A DNA stretch of 10,368 nucleotides from Holophagales bacterium UBA5704. GTDB lineage: Bacteria > Acidobacteriota > Thermoanaerobaculia > Multivoradales > UBA5704. Position 1 is the first letter of the stretch. Each line of letters starts with the position of its first letter. The notes beneath the pieces were generated by a model that saw only the letters and a program-made list of their open reading frames with translations, was not told the origin of the DNA and did no database searches. The DNA lies in the NCBI GenBank assembly GCA_002420005.1, contig DIHE01000009.1, positions 260-10,627 of the forward strand, given 5' to 3'. This document shows, piece after piece, positions 1-6,579 of this stretch. The position numbers and the translations under genes were made by a program.

Positions 1-402
1 CCCAACGGCCCGACCTGCCACCGCGGCACCTGCAGCTGCTTCGGGGAGGGCGGCGCCACCGGCGTCGGCTTCCTCGGCGAACTCGAGCGCACCATCGTCC
101 AGCGCATCGCCGCCGGCGACGACAAGAGCTACACCGCGAAGCTGGTCCGCGACGGCGTGAAGCGCGTCGCGCAGAAGGTCGGCGAGGAGGGCGTCGAGAC
201 GGCCCTCGCCGCCGTCGCCCTCGACGCCCGGGGTGAGGACGGGCGGCCGGCGCGCCGCGCCGCGCTGGTGGGAGAGGCGTCCGACCTGCTCTATCACCTC
301 CTCGTCCTACTCCAGGCGAGCGGCATCGAGCCGGAGGAGATCGGGCAGGAGCTCGCCCGGCGCCACGGCCTCGGAGCGTCCGGCTCGCCCGGATCGGTGT
401 AG
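1..402 (+). CDS. hisIE: HisIE, bifunctional phosphoribosyl-AMP cyclohydrolase / phosphoribosyl-ATP pyrophosphatase (5'-truncated)
   Basis: The reading frame is open from base 1 and ends at TAG 400-402; the start lies upstream of the window. The first residues, PNGPTCHRGTCSCF, are the metal-binding cysteine motif at the end of the HisI (cyclohydrolase) domain. After a short linker follows a complete HisE domain, with KVGEEGVETALAA at about bases 175-220 and EASDLLYHLLVLL at about 274-315, the helices that bind the substrate pyrophosphate. HisE removes pyrophosphate from phosphoribosyl-ATP and HisI opens the adenine ring, the second and third steps of histidine biosynthesis in the cytosol. The order HisI then HisE in one chain is the usual bacterial fusion. 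About 133 codons are present, so roughly the first third to 40% is missing. It probably closes a his operon, because the next gene has its own promoter-like sequence and an unrelated role. Confidence 0.96.
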   Translation, partial: PNGPTCHRGTCSCFGEGGATGVGFLGELERTIVQRIAAGDDKSYTAKLVRDGVKRVAQKVGEEGVETALAAVALDARGEDGRPARRAALVGEASDLLYHLLVLLQASGIEPEEIGQELARRHGLGASGSPGSV

Positions 403-405
403 AGG

Positions 406-434
406 TTGTGTCGTCAGGCCGGGAGGCTTATCAT
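406..434 (+). promoter_or_regulatory. Candidate promoter of the IPTL-CTERM gene
   Basis: TTGTGT (406-411) and TATCAT (429-434) are separated by 17 bases. The -10 box matches TATAAT at five of six positions, while the -35 box matches only at TTG. Transcription would start near 441, giving a leader of about 55 bases that ends in the GGGAG ribosome site at 481-485. A weak GCCGG/CCGGC inverted repeat lies across the -10 region. Not tested; moderate to low confidence. Confidence 0.4.
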
Positions 435-495
435 CCGGCGATCTATTCCGGTGTTTGTCGCCAACTGCTCATATCTGACAGGGAGATTACTTCTA

Positions 496-1080
496 ATGCG
501 TTTCTTGCTTTCTGGTGCCGCTTTCGCCGCCCTCCTGGCCGTTTCGACTCCGGCCGTCGCCCAGATCACCTACAGCTATCAGGGCAATCCTTTCACCACC
601 GCCTTGGCGCCCTACACCACCTCGATGCGCGTGTCGGGGAGCTTCCAAGTGGCCTCGACACTGGCGCCGAGCTCGGTGGTCGACCTCAGTGGTTCTCTCC
701 TTCACTTCAGCTTCTCGGATGGCATCGAGACGCGCAACGAGACGAACAGCCTCATTTGCCAGTTCGCGGTGACGACGGACGCCGGGGGCGCGATCACCGG
801 CTATGACATCTGGTTGCGCGAGTCCGGCGGTGCCGACCCTCAGCACAGTCTCGAAGCCCGCACCGCCAACGATCTGGCGGGCTCTCTGACGCCGAACAAC
901 GCCTGTGGTGGTGGCGCCCTCAATCCGTTCGCTTCGGTGACCGGCCAACCCGGTGTGTGGACCGGAGGCGCCAATGTCGCCGCCGTCCCCACGGTCTCCG
1001 GGGTCGGTCTCGCCGTGCTCACCCTCCTGCTGGTCGGCTGCGCCCTCTGGCGTCTCCGCCTCCGGCCGGTGGTGCGTTAG
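496..1080 (+). CDS. Secreted protein with IPTL-CTERM (exosortase-type) sorting signal
   Basis: ATG 496 was chosen over an upstream in-frame TTG at 406 because GGGAG (481-485) sits ten bases before it and a clean signal peptide then follows: MRFLL, a hydrophobic stretch, and AVA|Q cleavage after residue 22. The 194-residue product ends in VPTVSGVGLAVLTLLLVGCA (from residue 164), then an arginine-rich tail WRLRLRPVVR. This is the three-part architecture of IPTL-CTERM/PEP-CTERM proteins: a Pro-Thr motif, one membrane helix and a basic end, which an exosortase is expected to cut. The mature middle (about 140 residues) is rich in Ser, Thr, Gly and Asn and predicted to be beta-rich, with two cysteines (in LICQF and NACGG) that could pair. 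The body resembles small PEP-CTERM proteins of unknown role. Likely exported and processed at the envelope; a specific function cannot be given. Its GC content is visibly lower than that of its neighbours. Confidence 0.85.
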   Translation: MRFLLSGAAFAALLAVSTPAVAQITYSYQGNPFTTALAPYTTSMRVSGSFQVASTLAPSSVVDLSGSLLHFSFSDGIETRNETNSLICQFAVTTDAGGAITGYDIWLRESGGADPQHSLEARTANDLAGSLTPNNACGGGALNPFASVTGQPGVWTGGANVAAVPTVSGVGLAVLTLLLVGCALWRLRLRPVVR

Positions 1081-1085
1081 CGTGT

Positions 1086-1115
1086 CCTCCGGCACTCCCG
1101 CCTCCGTGCCGGAGG
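1086..1115 (+). promoter_or_regulatory. Perfect 10-bp hairpin between the IPTL-CTERM gene and rarD
   Basis: CCTCCGGCAC (1086-1095) and GTGCCGGAGG (1106-1115) are exact reverse complements around a ten-base loop. The hairpin begins five bases after the upstream stop codon. It lacks a following U-run, so it is not a textbook intrinsic terminator. Its 3' arm contains GGAGG (1111-1115), the only good Shine-Dalgarno for the GTG at 1127. It may therefore protect the 3' end of the upstream message, attenuate read-through, or mask the rarD ribosome site. It is also long enough to be more than chance for this spot. Confidence 0.6.
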
Positions 1116-1126
1116 GATTGCCGGAG

Positions 1127-2005
1127 GTGTCCGCGGGGCGCGAGGGGCGGCTCGGCGTTCTCTACGGTCTGGCGGCCTACACGTTCTGGGGGCTGTCGAT
1201 CTTCTACTTCAAGGCGATCCGCGGCGTCGCGCCGCTGGAGATCCTCGCCCACCGCATCCTCTGGTCGGTCCCCTTGCTCCTCGCCTGGCTGGCCGCCCGC
1301 GGCCGGCTGGGCGATCTCAAGGCCGCGCTGCGCACGCGGCGCACGGTGGCCGTCCTGGCGGTCTCCACCGTTCTCATCGGCACCAACTGGCTCGTCTTCA
1401 TCATGGCGGTCGAGAGCGGTCACGTGGTCCAGGCGAGCCTCGGGTACTACATCAATCCGTTGCTCAACATCGTCCTCGGCATGGTCTTTCTGGGCGAACG
1501 GCTGCGCCCTGCGCAGTGGGTCAGCGTGGGCCTGGCGGCGGCCGGCGTCGCCTATATGGCCCTCTCGTTCGGCAGCCTTCCGTTCATCTCCCTGATCCTC
1601 GCCACCTCGTTCGGGCTCTATGGCCTGCTGCGCAAGACCGTGCCGGCGGATGGCCCGGTGGGGTTGACGGTGGAGACGAGCCTGCTGTTGCCCGCCGTCC
1701 TCGTCTACCTGATCGTTCGCGCCCGGCAGGGCGAGATGGACTTTCTCCACATCAGCCGGGCGATCGACGGGCTCCTCCTGCTGGCCGGGCTGATCACCAC
1801 TCTGCCACTCCTTTGGTTCACCAACGCGGTGCGGCGCCTGCGTCTCGCCACCATCGGCTTCCTGCAATACATCTCGCCGTCGATCCAGCTCGTCCTCGCC
1901 GTGGCGGTCTTCGGCGAGCCGTTCACCCGCACCCACGTGGTGACCTTCACCTGCATCTGGGCGGCCCTCGGGCTCTACAGCTTTGACGCCATCCGGCGGC
2001 GTTGA
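1127..2005 (+). CDS. rarD: RarD family permease (EamA/DMT superfamily)
   Basis: The product is an inner-membrane protein of about 292 residues with roughly ten hydrophobic helices in two EamA repeats, the length typical of RarD. The N-terminal block LYGLAAYTFWGLSIFYFKAI, followed by LEILAHRILWSVPLLL, is the RarD signature region; other conserved blocks are NWLVFIMAVESGHVVQASLG, YYINPLLNIVLGMVFLGERL and the C-terminal LQYISPSIQLVLAVAVFGEPF. RarD proteins belong to the drug/metabolite transporter superfamily; E. coli RarD is annotated as a chloramphenicol-sensitivity protein, but the natural substrate is unclear. GTG 1127 was chosen because GGAGGG (1111-1116) precedes it by about ten bases and it gives the usual family length. 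In-frame GTGs at 1082 and 1106 are alternatives, but both fall before or inside the hairpin. Family assignment is firm, start moderate, substrate unknown. Confidence 0.88.
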   Translation: MSAGREGRLGVLYGLAAYTFWGLSIFYFKAIRGVAPLEILAHRILWSVPLLLAWLAARGRLGDLKAALRTRRTVAVLAVSTVLIGTNWLVFIMAVESGHVVQASLGYYINPLLNIVLGMVFLGERLRPAQWVSVGLAAAGVAYMALSFGSLPFISLILATSFGLYGLLRKTVPADGPVGLTVETSLLLPAVLVYLIVRARQGEMDFLHISRAIDGLLLLAGLITTLPLLWFTNAVRRLRLATIGFLQYISPSIQLVLAVAVFGEPFTRTHVVTFTCIWAALGLYSFDAIRRR

Positions 2006-2010
2006 GGGCC

Positions 2011-2040
2011 TCAACATTTCCCCGGTCTCCTCCGTATACA
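2011..2040 (+). promoter_or_regulatory. Candidate leaderless promoter of the DUF481 gene
   Basis: TCAACA (2011-2016) and TATACA (2035-2040) are separated by 18 bases, and the -10 box ends six bases before ATG 2047, so transcription would begin on the start codon. The -35 match is only four of six. No Shine-Dalgarno precedes ATG 2047. The same distance from -10 to ATG is seen at arsR and the ykgJ-like gene, which raises confidence slightly. Confidence 0.35.
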
Positions 2041-2046
2041 GCTCGG

Positions 2047-2886
2047 ATGGGGATGAGAGAGCCTGGACGGAATCGACGGGCCGCGATGGCGGCGGGGCTG
2101 ATGGTGGTCCTCGGATGGATCGCCGCCGCGGAGCCCGCCTGGGCGAACCGTCCGCGTGCCAGGCGGCACCCCCAGCCGCCCCCGGCCCCTTCGGCCACGC
2201 CCTCTCCGGCGCCGCAGCCCACCTGGGATTTGAAGCTCGGCCTCTCCTATCTCGCCACCGCGGGCAACACGGACAACTCCTCGGCCGGCATCGATCTCGG
2301 CTATCACCAGGAATGGAGCCTCTGGTCCGTGGAGGCCAACGGCTCGGCGCTGCGCACCTCGCGCAATGGCCGCGAGACGGCGGAGAACGCGAGCTGCCAG
2401 GTGCGCGGCAAGCGCAAGATCTCGGACGGTCTGGAGGCCACCGCCGGCCTGCGCGGCGAGGTCAACCGCTTCGCGGGCGTCGATCTGCGCACCGTGGCGG
2501 ACACCAGCCTCTCCTGGAAGGCCGTCGAGACCCCCGGCTGGAGGGTGCGCACGCTCTGGGGCTTGAGCTGGACGCGGGAAGATCCGCGCGGAGAGCAACC
2601 GGTGCGCGACGCCCTCGGGGCGCTGCTCCAGCTCCAGAACACGATGAAGATCTCGGACGCCTCCGAGCTCAACGGCCAGCTCACGGCCTGGCCGAACCTG
2701 GGGGATGTCGAAGACTATCGCCTCAACGCCAACCTCGCCCTCCAGGCGGCCCTCAACCGCCACCTCGCCCTGCGCCTCGGCTACGACGTCAAGTACGACA
2801 ACGAGCCCGTCCCCGGCTTCGAGAAGGTGGACACGACCTCCACCGCCTCCCTGGTCGTCCAGCTCGGCCGCGCGGCGCGGCACTGA
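2047..2886 (+). CDS. DUF481 family outer-membrane beta-barrel protein (YdiY-like)
   Basis: The 279-residue product starts with a basic stretch and a hydrophobic signal (AAMAAGLMVVLGWIAAAEPAWA), then a Pro/Ala/Arg linker (RPRARRHPQPPPAPSATPSP), then a barrel domain to the end. The barrel shows DUF481 signatures: LGLSYLATAGNTDNSSAG at its start, a middle RFAGVDLRTVAD, and the C-terminal LALRLGYDVKYDNEPVPGF plus KVDTTSTASLVVQL, with alternating polar/hydrophobic strands and a terminal strand typical of outer-membrane insertion. E. coli YdiY, a salt-induced outer-membrane protein, is in this family, but the biochemical role is unknown. The ATG at 2047 gives a full signal peptide; alternatives are ATG 2053, ATG 2086 and TTG 2002, which overlaps the rarD stop. 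The gap to rarD is 41 bases and carries its own weak promoter-like boxes, so co-transcription is not certain. Confidence 0.85.
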   Translation: MGMREPGRNRRAAMAAGLMVVLGWIAAAEPAWANRPRARRHPQPPPAPSATPSPAPQPTWDLKLGLSYLATAGNTDNSSAGIDLGYHQEWSLWSVEANGSALRTSRNGRETAENASCQVRGKRKISDGLEATAGLRGEVNRFAGVDLRTVADTSLSWKAVETPGWRVRTLWGLSWTREDPRGEQPVRDALGALLQLQNTMKISDASELNGQLTAWPNLGDVEDYRLNANLALQAALNRHLALRLGYDVKYDNEPVPGFEKVDTTSTASLVVQLGRAARH

Positions 2887-2944
2887 CCTCCCCCCTCTCC
2901 GGGTGTGGCGCAAGGGGCCTCGTCTCGTCTATCGTCACCGGTCG

Positions 2945-4417
2945 ATGAAAGCCAACGCCGAACGCACCGCCCTGCTCTATCGCATCCGCCAGCTCGAATG
3001 GGACGCCCTGCCGCTCGACCCCGGTTCCGCCCGGCGGCGGCAGCTCCGCAACGCCGTCGTCGCCTCCTCCGAGCGCTTTCTCCAGGAGATCGACTCCGTC
3101 AAGGCCTACGAGGAGGTCGAGAACCCGGGCCTCGGCCTGCTCGACGTGCCGATCGGCGAGGACGGCCTCGCGATCGAGACGGCGCTCGACCTCCTGGAGC
3201 AGGAGGTGATCCGCCCCGGCGCCCACCCGGCCTCGGGCGGCCATCTCGCCTACATCCCTGGGGGCGGGCTGTACCATTCCGCGCTGGCGGACTTCCTGGG
3301 TGCGGTCAGCAACAAGTACCCGGCGATCTTCTTCACCGGCCCGGGACCGGTGCGCATGGAGAATCAGATCCTGCGCTGGGTGGCGGACCTGGTGGGATAC
3401 CCCGCAGGAGCCGGCGGCAACCTCGCCTCCGGCGGCAGTCTCGCCACCTTGACCGCGATCACCACGGCGCGCGAGGCCCATGGTCTCAAGGGAGCCGACT
3501 TCGCGTCGACGGTGGTCTACCTGACCTCGCAGGCCCATCACTGCGTCGAGAAAGCCCTCGGCATCGCCGGCCTCGGGGAGGTGCAGGTGCGTCGCATCCC
3601 GATCGACGACCGGTTCCGCATGCGTCCCGAGGCCCTGGAGCAGGCGATCGCCGCCGACCGAGCGCAGGGTCTCAAGCCCTGGCTGATCGTCGCCGCCGCC
3701 GGCACCACCGACACCGGCGCGGTGGACCCGCTCGACGCCCTCGCCACCATCGCCGGGCGGGAGCGCTGCTGGTTCCACGTCGATGCGGCGTACGGCGGCT
3801 TCTTCCTGCTCACCGAGCACGGCCGCGCGATGCTGCGCGGCATCGAGCGTTCCGATTCGGTCATCCTCGATCCCCACAAGAGCCTGTTCCTGCCCTGGGG
3901 CTCGGGCGTGGTCCTGGTGCGCGACGTCCGGCTGCTCGCCGCGGCGCACCGCTTCACCGGGCACTATCTGCAGGACGCGCCGTCGGATCCCGGCGAGATC
4001 TCGCCCGCGGACGTCTCGCCCGAGATGAGCAAGCCGTTCCGGGCGTTGCGCATGTGGCTGCCGCTCATCCTGCTGGGCGCCAAGCCCTTCCGGGCGGCGC
4101 TCGACGAGAAGCTGCTCCTCGCGCGCTACTTCCATCAGGAGGTCCAGGCCCTCGGCTTCGAGGTCGGCCCGTCCCCCGACCTCACCGTCGTCACCTTCCG
4201 CTGGGCGCCCCGCCGCATCTCCCTGAAGCGCGCCAACCAGCTCAACCAGGAGATCCTCGACGCGCTGCGCAAGGACGGCCGGATCTACCTGTCCTCCACC
4301 CTCCTCGACGGCCGCTTCACCCTCCGCCTGGTGGCACTCTCCTTCCGCACCCACCGGCAGACGATCGACCTCGCCCTGCAGCTCCTGCGCGAGCAGGCCG
4401 CCGCGCTCAGTGGCTGA
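2945..4417 (+). CDS. PLP-dependent group II decarboxylase-like enzyme lacking the usual loop tyrosine
   Basis: The 490-residue product is a fold-type I PLP enzyme of the aromatic-amino-acid/glutamate decarboxylase family, at the normal family length. Visible landmarks: GGHLAYIPGGGLYHSALADF near the N-terminus, NLASGGSLATLTAI (cofactor phosphate loop), AHHCVEKA with His198 expected to stack on PLP, AAAGTTDTGAVDPLD, HVDAAYGG with Asp280 bonding the pyridine nitrogen, and DPHKSLFLPWGSG with Lys312 as the Schiff-base lysine. In aromatic decarboxylases a mobile-loop tyrosine protonates the quinonoid; in the aligned stretch 343-363 here (QDAPSDPGEISPADVSPEMS) there is no Tyr or Phe, the nearest being Tyr341. 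Function could thus be decarboxylation, aldehyde formation or another PLP reaction; the substrate is unknown. ATG 2945 fits the family N-terminus; no Shine-Dalgarno is seen, and TATCGT at 2930-2935 could be a -10 box. The gene ends inside the convergent ykgJ-like gene. Confidence 0.88.
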   Translation: MKANAERTALLYRIRQLEWDALPLDPGSARRRQLRNAVVASSERFLQEIDSVKAYEEVENPGLGLLDVPIGEDGLAIETALDLLEQEVIRPGAHPASGGHLAYIPGGGLYHSALADFLGAVSNKYPAIFFTGPGPVRMENQILRWVADLVGYPAGAGGNLASGGSLATLTAITTAREAHGLKGADFASTVVYLTSQAHHCVEKALGIAGLGEVQVRRIPIDDRFRMRPEALEQAIAADRAQGLKPWLIVAAAGTTDTGAVDPLDALATIAGRERCWFHVDAAYGGFFLLTEHGRAMLRGIERSDSVILDPHKSLFLPWGSGVVLVRDVRLLAAAHRFTGHYLQDAPSDPGEISPADVSPEMSKPFRALRMWLPLILLGAKPFRAALDEKLLLARYFHQEVQALGFEVGPSPDLTVVTFRWAPRRISLKRANQLNQEILDALRKDGRIYLSSTLLDGRFTLRLVALSFRTHRQTIDLALQLLREQAAALSG

Positions 4418-4673
4418 CGGTTGGCCGCGTCGCCAGCTCCAGAAACGTCAGGTAGACCAGCGCCTCTTCCCGGGTGGTGCCACACATCTCCGCGCTGGGC
4501 CGGAGGCGGTCGCAGACCTCCGGCCGGTCGGGCTGGCCGAAGATCGCGCAGCGGTTGTCGTCGGTGAGCTGCACGCAGCGGACGCCCGCGGGCTTGCCGT
4601 CCGGCATCCCGGGAATCGGGGACGAGATGGAGAGGGCGATGCAGCAAGCTCCGCAGCCGATCCGGCAGTCCAT
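4407..4673 (-). CDS. YkgJ-family cysteine-cluster protein
   Basis: The 88-residue product begins MDCRIGCGACCIALSISSPI and continues with GVRCVQLTDDNRCAIFGQPD, RPEVCDRLRPSAEMCG and a C-terminal helix REEALVYLTFLELA. The CxxxCGACC start, the C...C-I-F/Y..RP..C middle and the final CG are the conserved cysteine arrangement of the YkgJ/UPF0153 family, thought to bind zinc or an iron-sulfur cluster; the role is unknown. Eight cysteines are present in 88 residues. No Shine-Dalgarno precedes the ATG, but a good promoter ends six bases upstream, so the mRNA is probably leaderless. Its last 11 bases overlap the end of the convergent PLP-enzyme gene. It is probably single-gene, since 77 bases separate it from hepT upstream. 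Confidence 0.85.
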   Translation of the reverse strand: MDCRIGCGACCIALSISSPIPGMPDGKPAGVRCVQLTDDNRCAIFGQPDRPEVCDRLRPSAEMCGTTREEALVYLTFLELATRPTVSH

Positions 4674-4679
4674 GCGGGG

Positions 4680-4708
4680 AGGCTAGGGGGTGTGGCCTGC
4701 GGAGTCAA
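4680..4708 (-). promoter_or_regulatory. Leaderless promoter of the ykgJ-like gene
   Basis: On the minus strand TTGACT (4708 to 4703) and TAGCCT (4685 to 4680) are separated by 17 bases. Six bases (CCCCGC) follow before the ATG at 4673-4671, so the predicted +1 is the A of the start codon. The -35 matches five of six consensus bases; the -10 has the TA...T skeleton. Spacing is identical to the arsR promoter in this window. Confidence 0.6.
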
Positions 4709-4750
4709 CGCCGCGGATTTCCCCGCCTTCAGCGAGCTCGCCCGCCTCGA

Positions 4751-5164
4751 TCAAGCCTCCAGCTCGAGACGCCGTACGATCTCGGCGAATTCTTCGACGG
4801 GCTCCAGTCGATCCAGGGCAGCGACAACCTGCTGAAAATCCAGCGTGACGTACTCGTGAATCAGGACATTCCGGAAACCGGGAAGCCGGCTCAGGGTGTT
4901 TACCAGCGTGGCAGAGAACTCAGGACGGGCAGCCAGATTGCGTACGGACTCGGTGTAGTCCCCGAAGCGCTGGTTGTTGCGGCTCGACAGCTCGCCGGAG
5001 ATGTCGATGACCAGTTGGCAGATGACCTGAAGAGAAAAGAGGACGTCATTGTGGAGGGAGAGATCTCGCCGCAGGATCTCCGCTCCGGTGACTCGTGGAC
5101 GGATCTCGCGGAGATGTTCGAGGTGTCGGCGCAGCTCGGTGAGCCGCTCAACCAGGTGGCTCAT
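4751..5164 (-). CDS. hepT: HepT-like HEPN ribonuclease toxin (DUF86)
   Basis: The 137-residue product is a mostly helical DUF86/HEPN protein. The catalytic motif RNVLIHEY (Arg98, His103, Tyr105) is the RX4HXY signature of HepT toxins, where the Arg and His cut RNA and the Tyr region is the target of modification by the partner antitoxin. Further family features are the HNDVLFSLQVICQLVIDISGE helix (about 38-58) and the C-terminal EEFAEIVRRLE. The ATG overlaps the stop of mntA by four bases (ATGA), so the two are translated together. HepT toxins degrade RNA or tRNA when unmodified and are neutralised by MntA-catalysed polyAMPylation in the systems studied. Catalytic residues are intact, so an active toxin is expected. 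The local base composition is less GC-rich than the neighbouring genes, consistent with acquisition by transfer. Confidence 0.9.
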   Translation of the reverse strand: MSHLVERLTELRRHLEHLREIRPRVTGAEILRRDLSLHNDVLFSLQVICQLVIDISGELSSRNNQRFGDYTESVRNLAARPEFSATLVNTLSRLPGFRNVLIHEYVTLDFQQVVAALDRLEPVEEFAEIVRRLELEA

Positions 5165-5589
5165 CGCGCCAACGCCTCGAGCTGCAGGCGGCGCATTCTC
5201 CGGAGCCAGGGCTCCAGGTCCGCGGCCCGGAGCTGCACGTCCCGGCCAAAGGCGCGATCCGCCGCCGGATCGCCGAGGAAGATCCGGCGGCCCTCGTAGA
5301 GGATCTTGCGGCCGAAAAGCGGCGGGGCGTCGTTGAGGATCACGAGATCCAGGTCGTTGCGGTGCAGGACGGTTCCCAGGTCGGAGATCATTTGAACGCG
5401 CGCTTCGAACCGATCGGCACTCCGGGGGTAGCGGCTTCGGTCGAGAAGAATGCCAAGGTCGACGTCGCTTTCGCGGTGCGCCCGGCCGGCTGCGTGGCTG
5501 CCGAACAGGTAGGCGGAGACGACCCCCAGCTCGGGATGTTCGCGAAAGTGGCGGTCCAGTGTCTCTGCGATGTCCAGGTCCACGTTCAT
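5161..5589 (-). CDS. mntA: MntA-like minimal nucleotidyltransferase antitoxin
   Basis: The 142-residue product has the polymerase-beta-type nucleotidyltransferase motif GSHAAGRAHRESDVD: Gly30-Ser31, ten residues, then Asp42 and Asp44, matching GSX10DXD. A third acidic residue is likely Asp81 in RNDLDLVIL. These residues bind two metals and ATP; the known members transfer AMP to a tyrosine of the HEPN toxin and so silence it. It lies first in a two-gene unit and overlaps hepT by ATGA. The -10-like hexamer TATACT (minus strand, 5596 to 5591) ends just one base before ATG 5589; if that box is the promoter, the message would begin around codon 3, where a GTG (5583-5581) is in frame. The start is therefore uncertain by two residues; the function call is firm. 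Confidence 0.9.
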   Translation of the reverse strand: MNVDLDIAETLDRHFREHPELGVVSAYLFGSHAAGRAHRESDVDLGILLDRSRYPRSADRFEARVQMISDLGTVLHRNDLDLVILNDAPPLFGRKILYEGRRIFLGDPAADRAFGRDVQLRAADLEPWLRRMRRLQLEALAR

Positions 5590-5646
5590 GAGTATAGTTC
5601 CGCAGGCCGCCCCGCATCACCCCGAAGCCAAGGTCGCTGGAGCCTT

Positions 5647-5664
5647 GCCGCCGCGCCCGGCGGC
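5647..5664. other. Short GC-rich hairpin in the mntA / coiled-coil gene divergent gap
   Basis: GCCGCC (5647-5652) and GGCGGC (5659-5664) form a perfect six-base stem around GCGCCC, followed by TTT on the plus strand. It lies in the 97-base region between the divergent mntA and the gene at 5687. The stem is short and the U-run is only three bases, so a terminator call is not supported. The gap also holds TACCAT (5673-5678), a possible -10 box eight bases before ATG 5687, without a matching -35. In sequence this GC-rich, such a small palindrome may be chance. Confidence 0.25.
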
Positions 5665-5686
5665 TTTCGGGCTACCATGAGGGACC

Positions 5687-6559
5687 ATGGAAGGGAACAT
5701 CCACGAACCGTCCCCTCTGGAGACCGCGGTGCGGCGGCTGTATGCGCTGCCTCTCGCTGAGTTCGTCACCGCTCGCAACGATCTCGCCAAGCAGGTCAAA
5801 GGTGGGGATCGGGAGGCCTGGCTGCGGGTGAAGGCGCTTCCCAAGGCGTCGGTCACGGCCTGGGCGGTCAATCAGCTCTTCGCGCGGGAGGAGGAGAAGA
5901 TGCGCCGCTTGCTCGGCCTCGGAGAGCGGGTGCGCCGCCTCGCCGCCGAAGAGGGGGAGGGTTTGCGTGAGGCGTTGGAGGAGGAACGCGCCCTGCGGGA
6001 CGACTTGCGGCAGCGCGCGGCGGCGATTCTCTCCGAACAGACCCCGGAGCCCGCCCAGGCGCTGCTCGACCGGGTCGGGGTGAATCTCGAAGCGCTCGCC
6101 TACAACCCGGCGGCGGCGGAGGTGGCGGCGCGTGGCTGGCTGAGCGAGGATCTCGAACGGCCCGGCTTCGAGCTCCTGGCGAGCTTGCAGATCGCCTCCC
6201 GGCGCACCGATCGCCGCGGGCTGCGGTTGGTGCCGCCTCCGGTGGCTCCGGTCGTGCCGTTTCCGGTGAAGGCGGCGATGGACCCGGCCGTCGAGGAGGC
6301 CCGGGCGCGGGAGGAGGAGCGGCGGCGGGCTCGCATCCAGCGTGCCCAGGAAAAGGTCGACCTGTTGGCCGCCCAGGCCGATGCACTGCGGCGGGAGGCG
6401 GAACGGGTGGATCGGGAAGCCGTCGAAGCCGAGAAGGTCGCCCAGGAGGCCGCCAGCCGGGCGGCGCTCGCCCGGCAGAACGCCGGCCGGGCCATCTCCG
6501 CCCTCCGCCGCGCCGAGGAGGAGCTGGAGACCGCCCGCCGCAGCGGGCCGCCGGACTGA
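5687..6559 (+). CDS. Coiled-coil protein of an uncharacterised family (LPLxEFxxARN N-terminal motif)
   Basis: I do not recognise a named family. The 290-residue product has two parts. Residues 18-66 read like a small conserved helical domain: YALPLAEFVTARNDLA, then KGGDREAWLRVKALPKASVTAWAVNQLF. Similar stretches are known to me from unannotated proteins of high-GC bacteria, especially Actinobacteria. Residues of about 195-285 form a long heptad-rich segment full of Glu, Arg and Ala (EEARAREEERRRARIQRAQE and onward), a strong coiled coil. The middle contains VPPPVAPVVPFP, a likely flexible linker. There is no signal peptide or membrane helix, so it is cytosolic. The ATG is preceded by GAGGG at only three bases, or may be leaderless. 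It is divergent from mntA and convergent with the lipoprotein gene. No function can be given. Confidence 0.75.
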   Translation: MEGNIHEPSPLETAVRRLYALPLAEFVTARNDLAKQVKGGDREAWLRVKALPKASVTAWAVNQLFAREEEKMRRLLGLGERVRRLAAEEGEGLREALEEERALRDDLRQRAAAILSEQTPEPAQALLDRVGVNLEALAYNPAAAEVAARGWLSEDLERPGFELLASLQIASRRTDRRGLRLVPPPVAPVVPFPVKAAMDPAVEEARAREEERRRARIQRAQEKVDLLAAQADALRREAERVDREAVEAEKVAQEAASRAALARQNAGRAISALRRAEEELETARRSGPPD

Positions 6560-6579
6560 CCTTCAAGAGTCTGCTGCGG

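Noticed and set aside
4410..4835. Plus-strand open frame across the ykgJ-like gene and hepT end
   Set aside because: It runs antisense to two genes with clear family motifs and shows no domain of its own.
4751..5620. Single long minus-strand protein of 289 residues including hepT
   Set aside because: The N-terminal half is an out-of-frame reading of mntA (Arg/Pro-rich, no domain). The real hepT start is the ATG at 5164 that overlaps the mntA stop.
5647..5667. Intrinsic terminator in the gap between mntA and the coiled-coil gene
   Set aside because: The stem is six bases with only three T residues after it, and no plus-strand gene ends just upstream for it to terminate.
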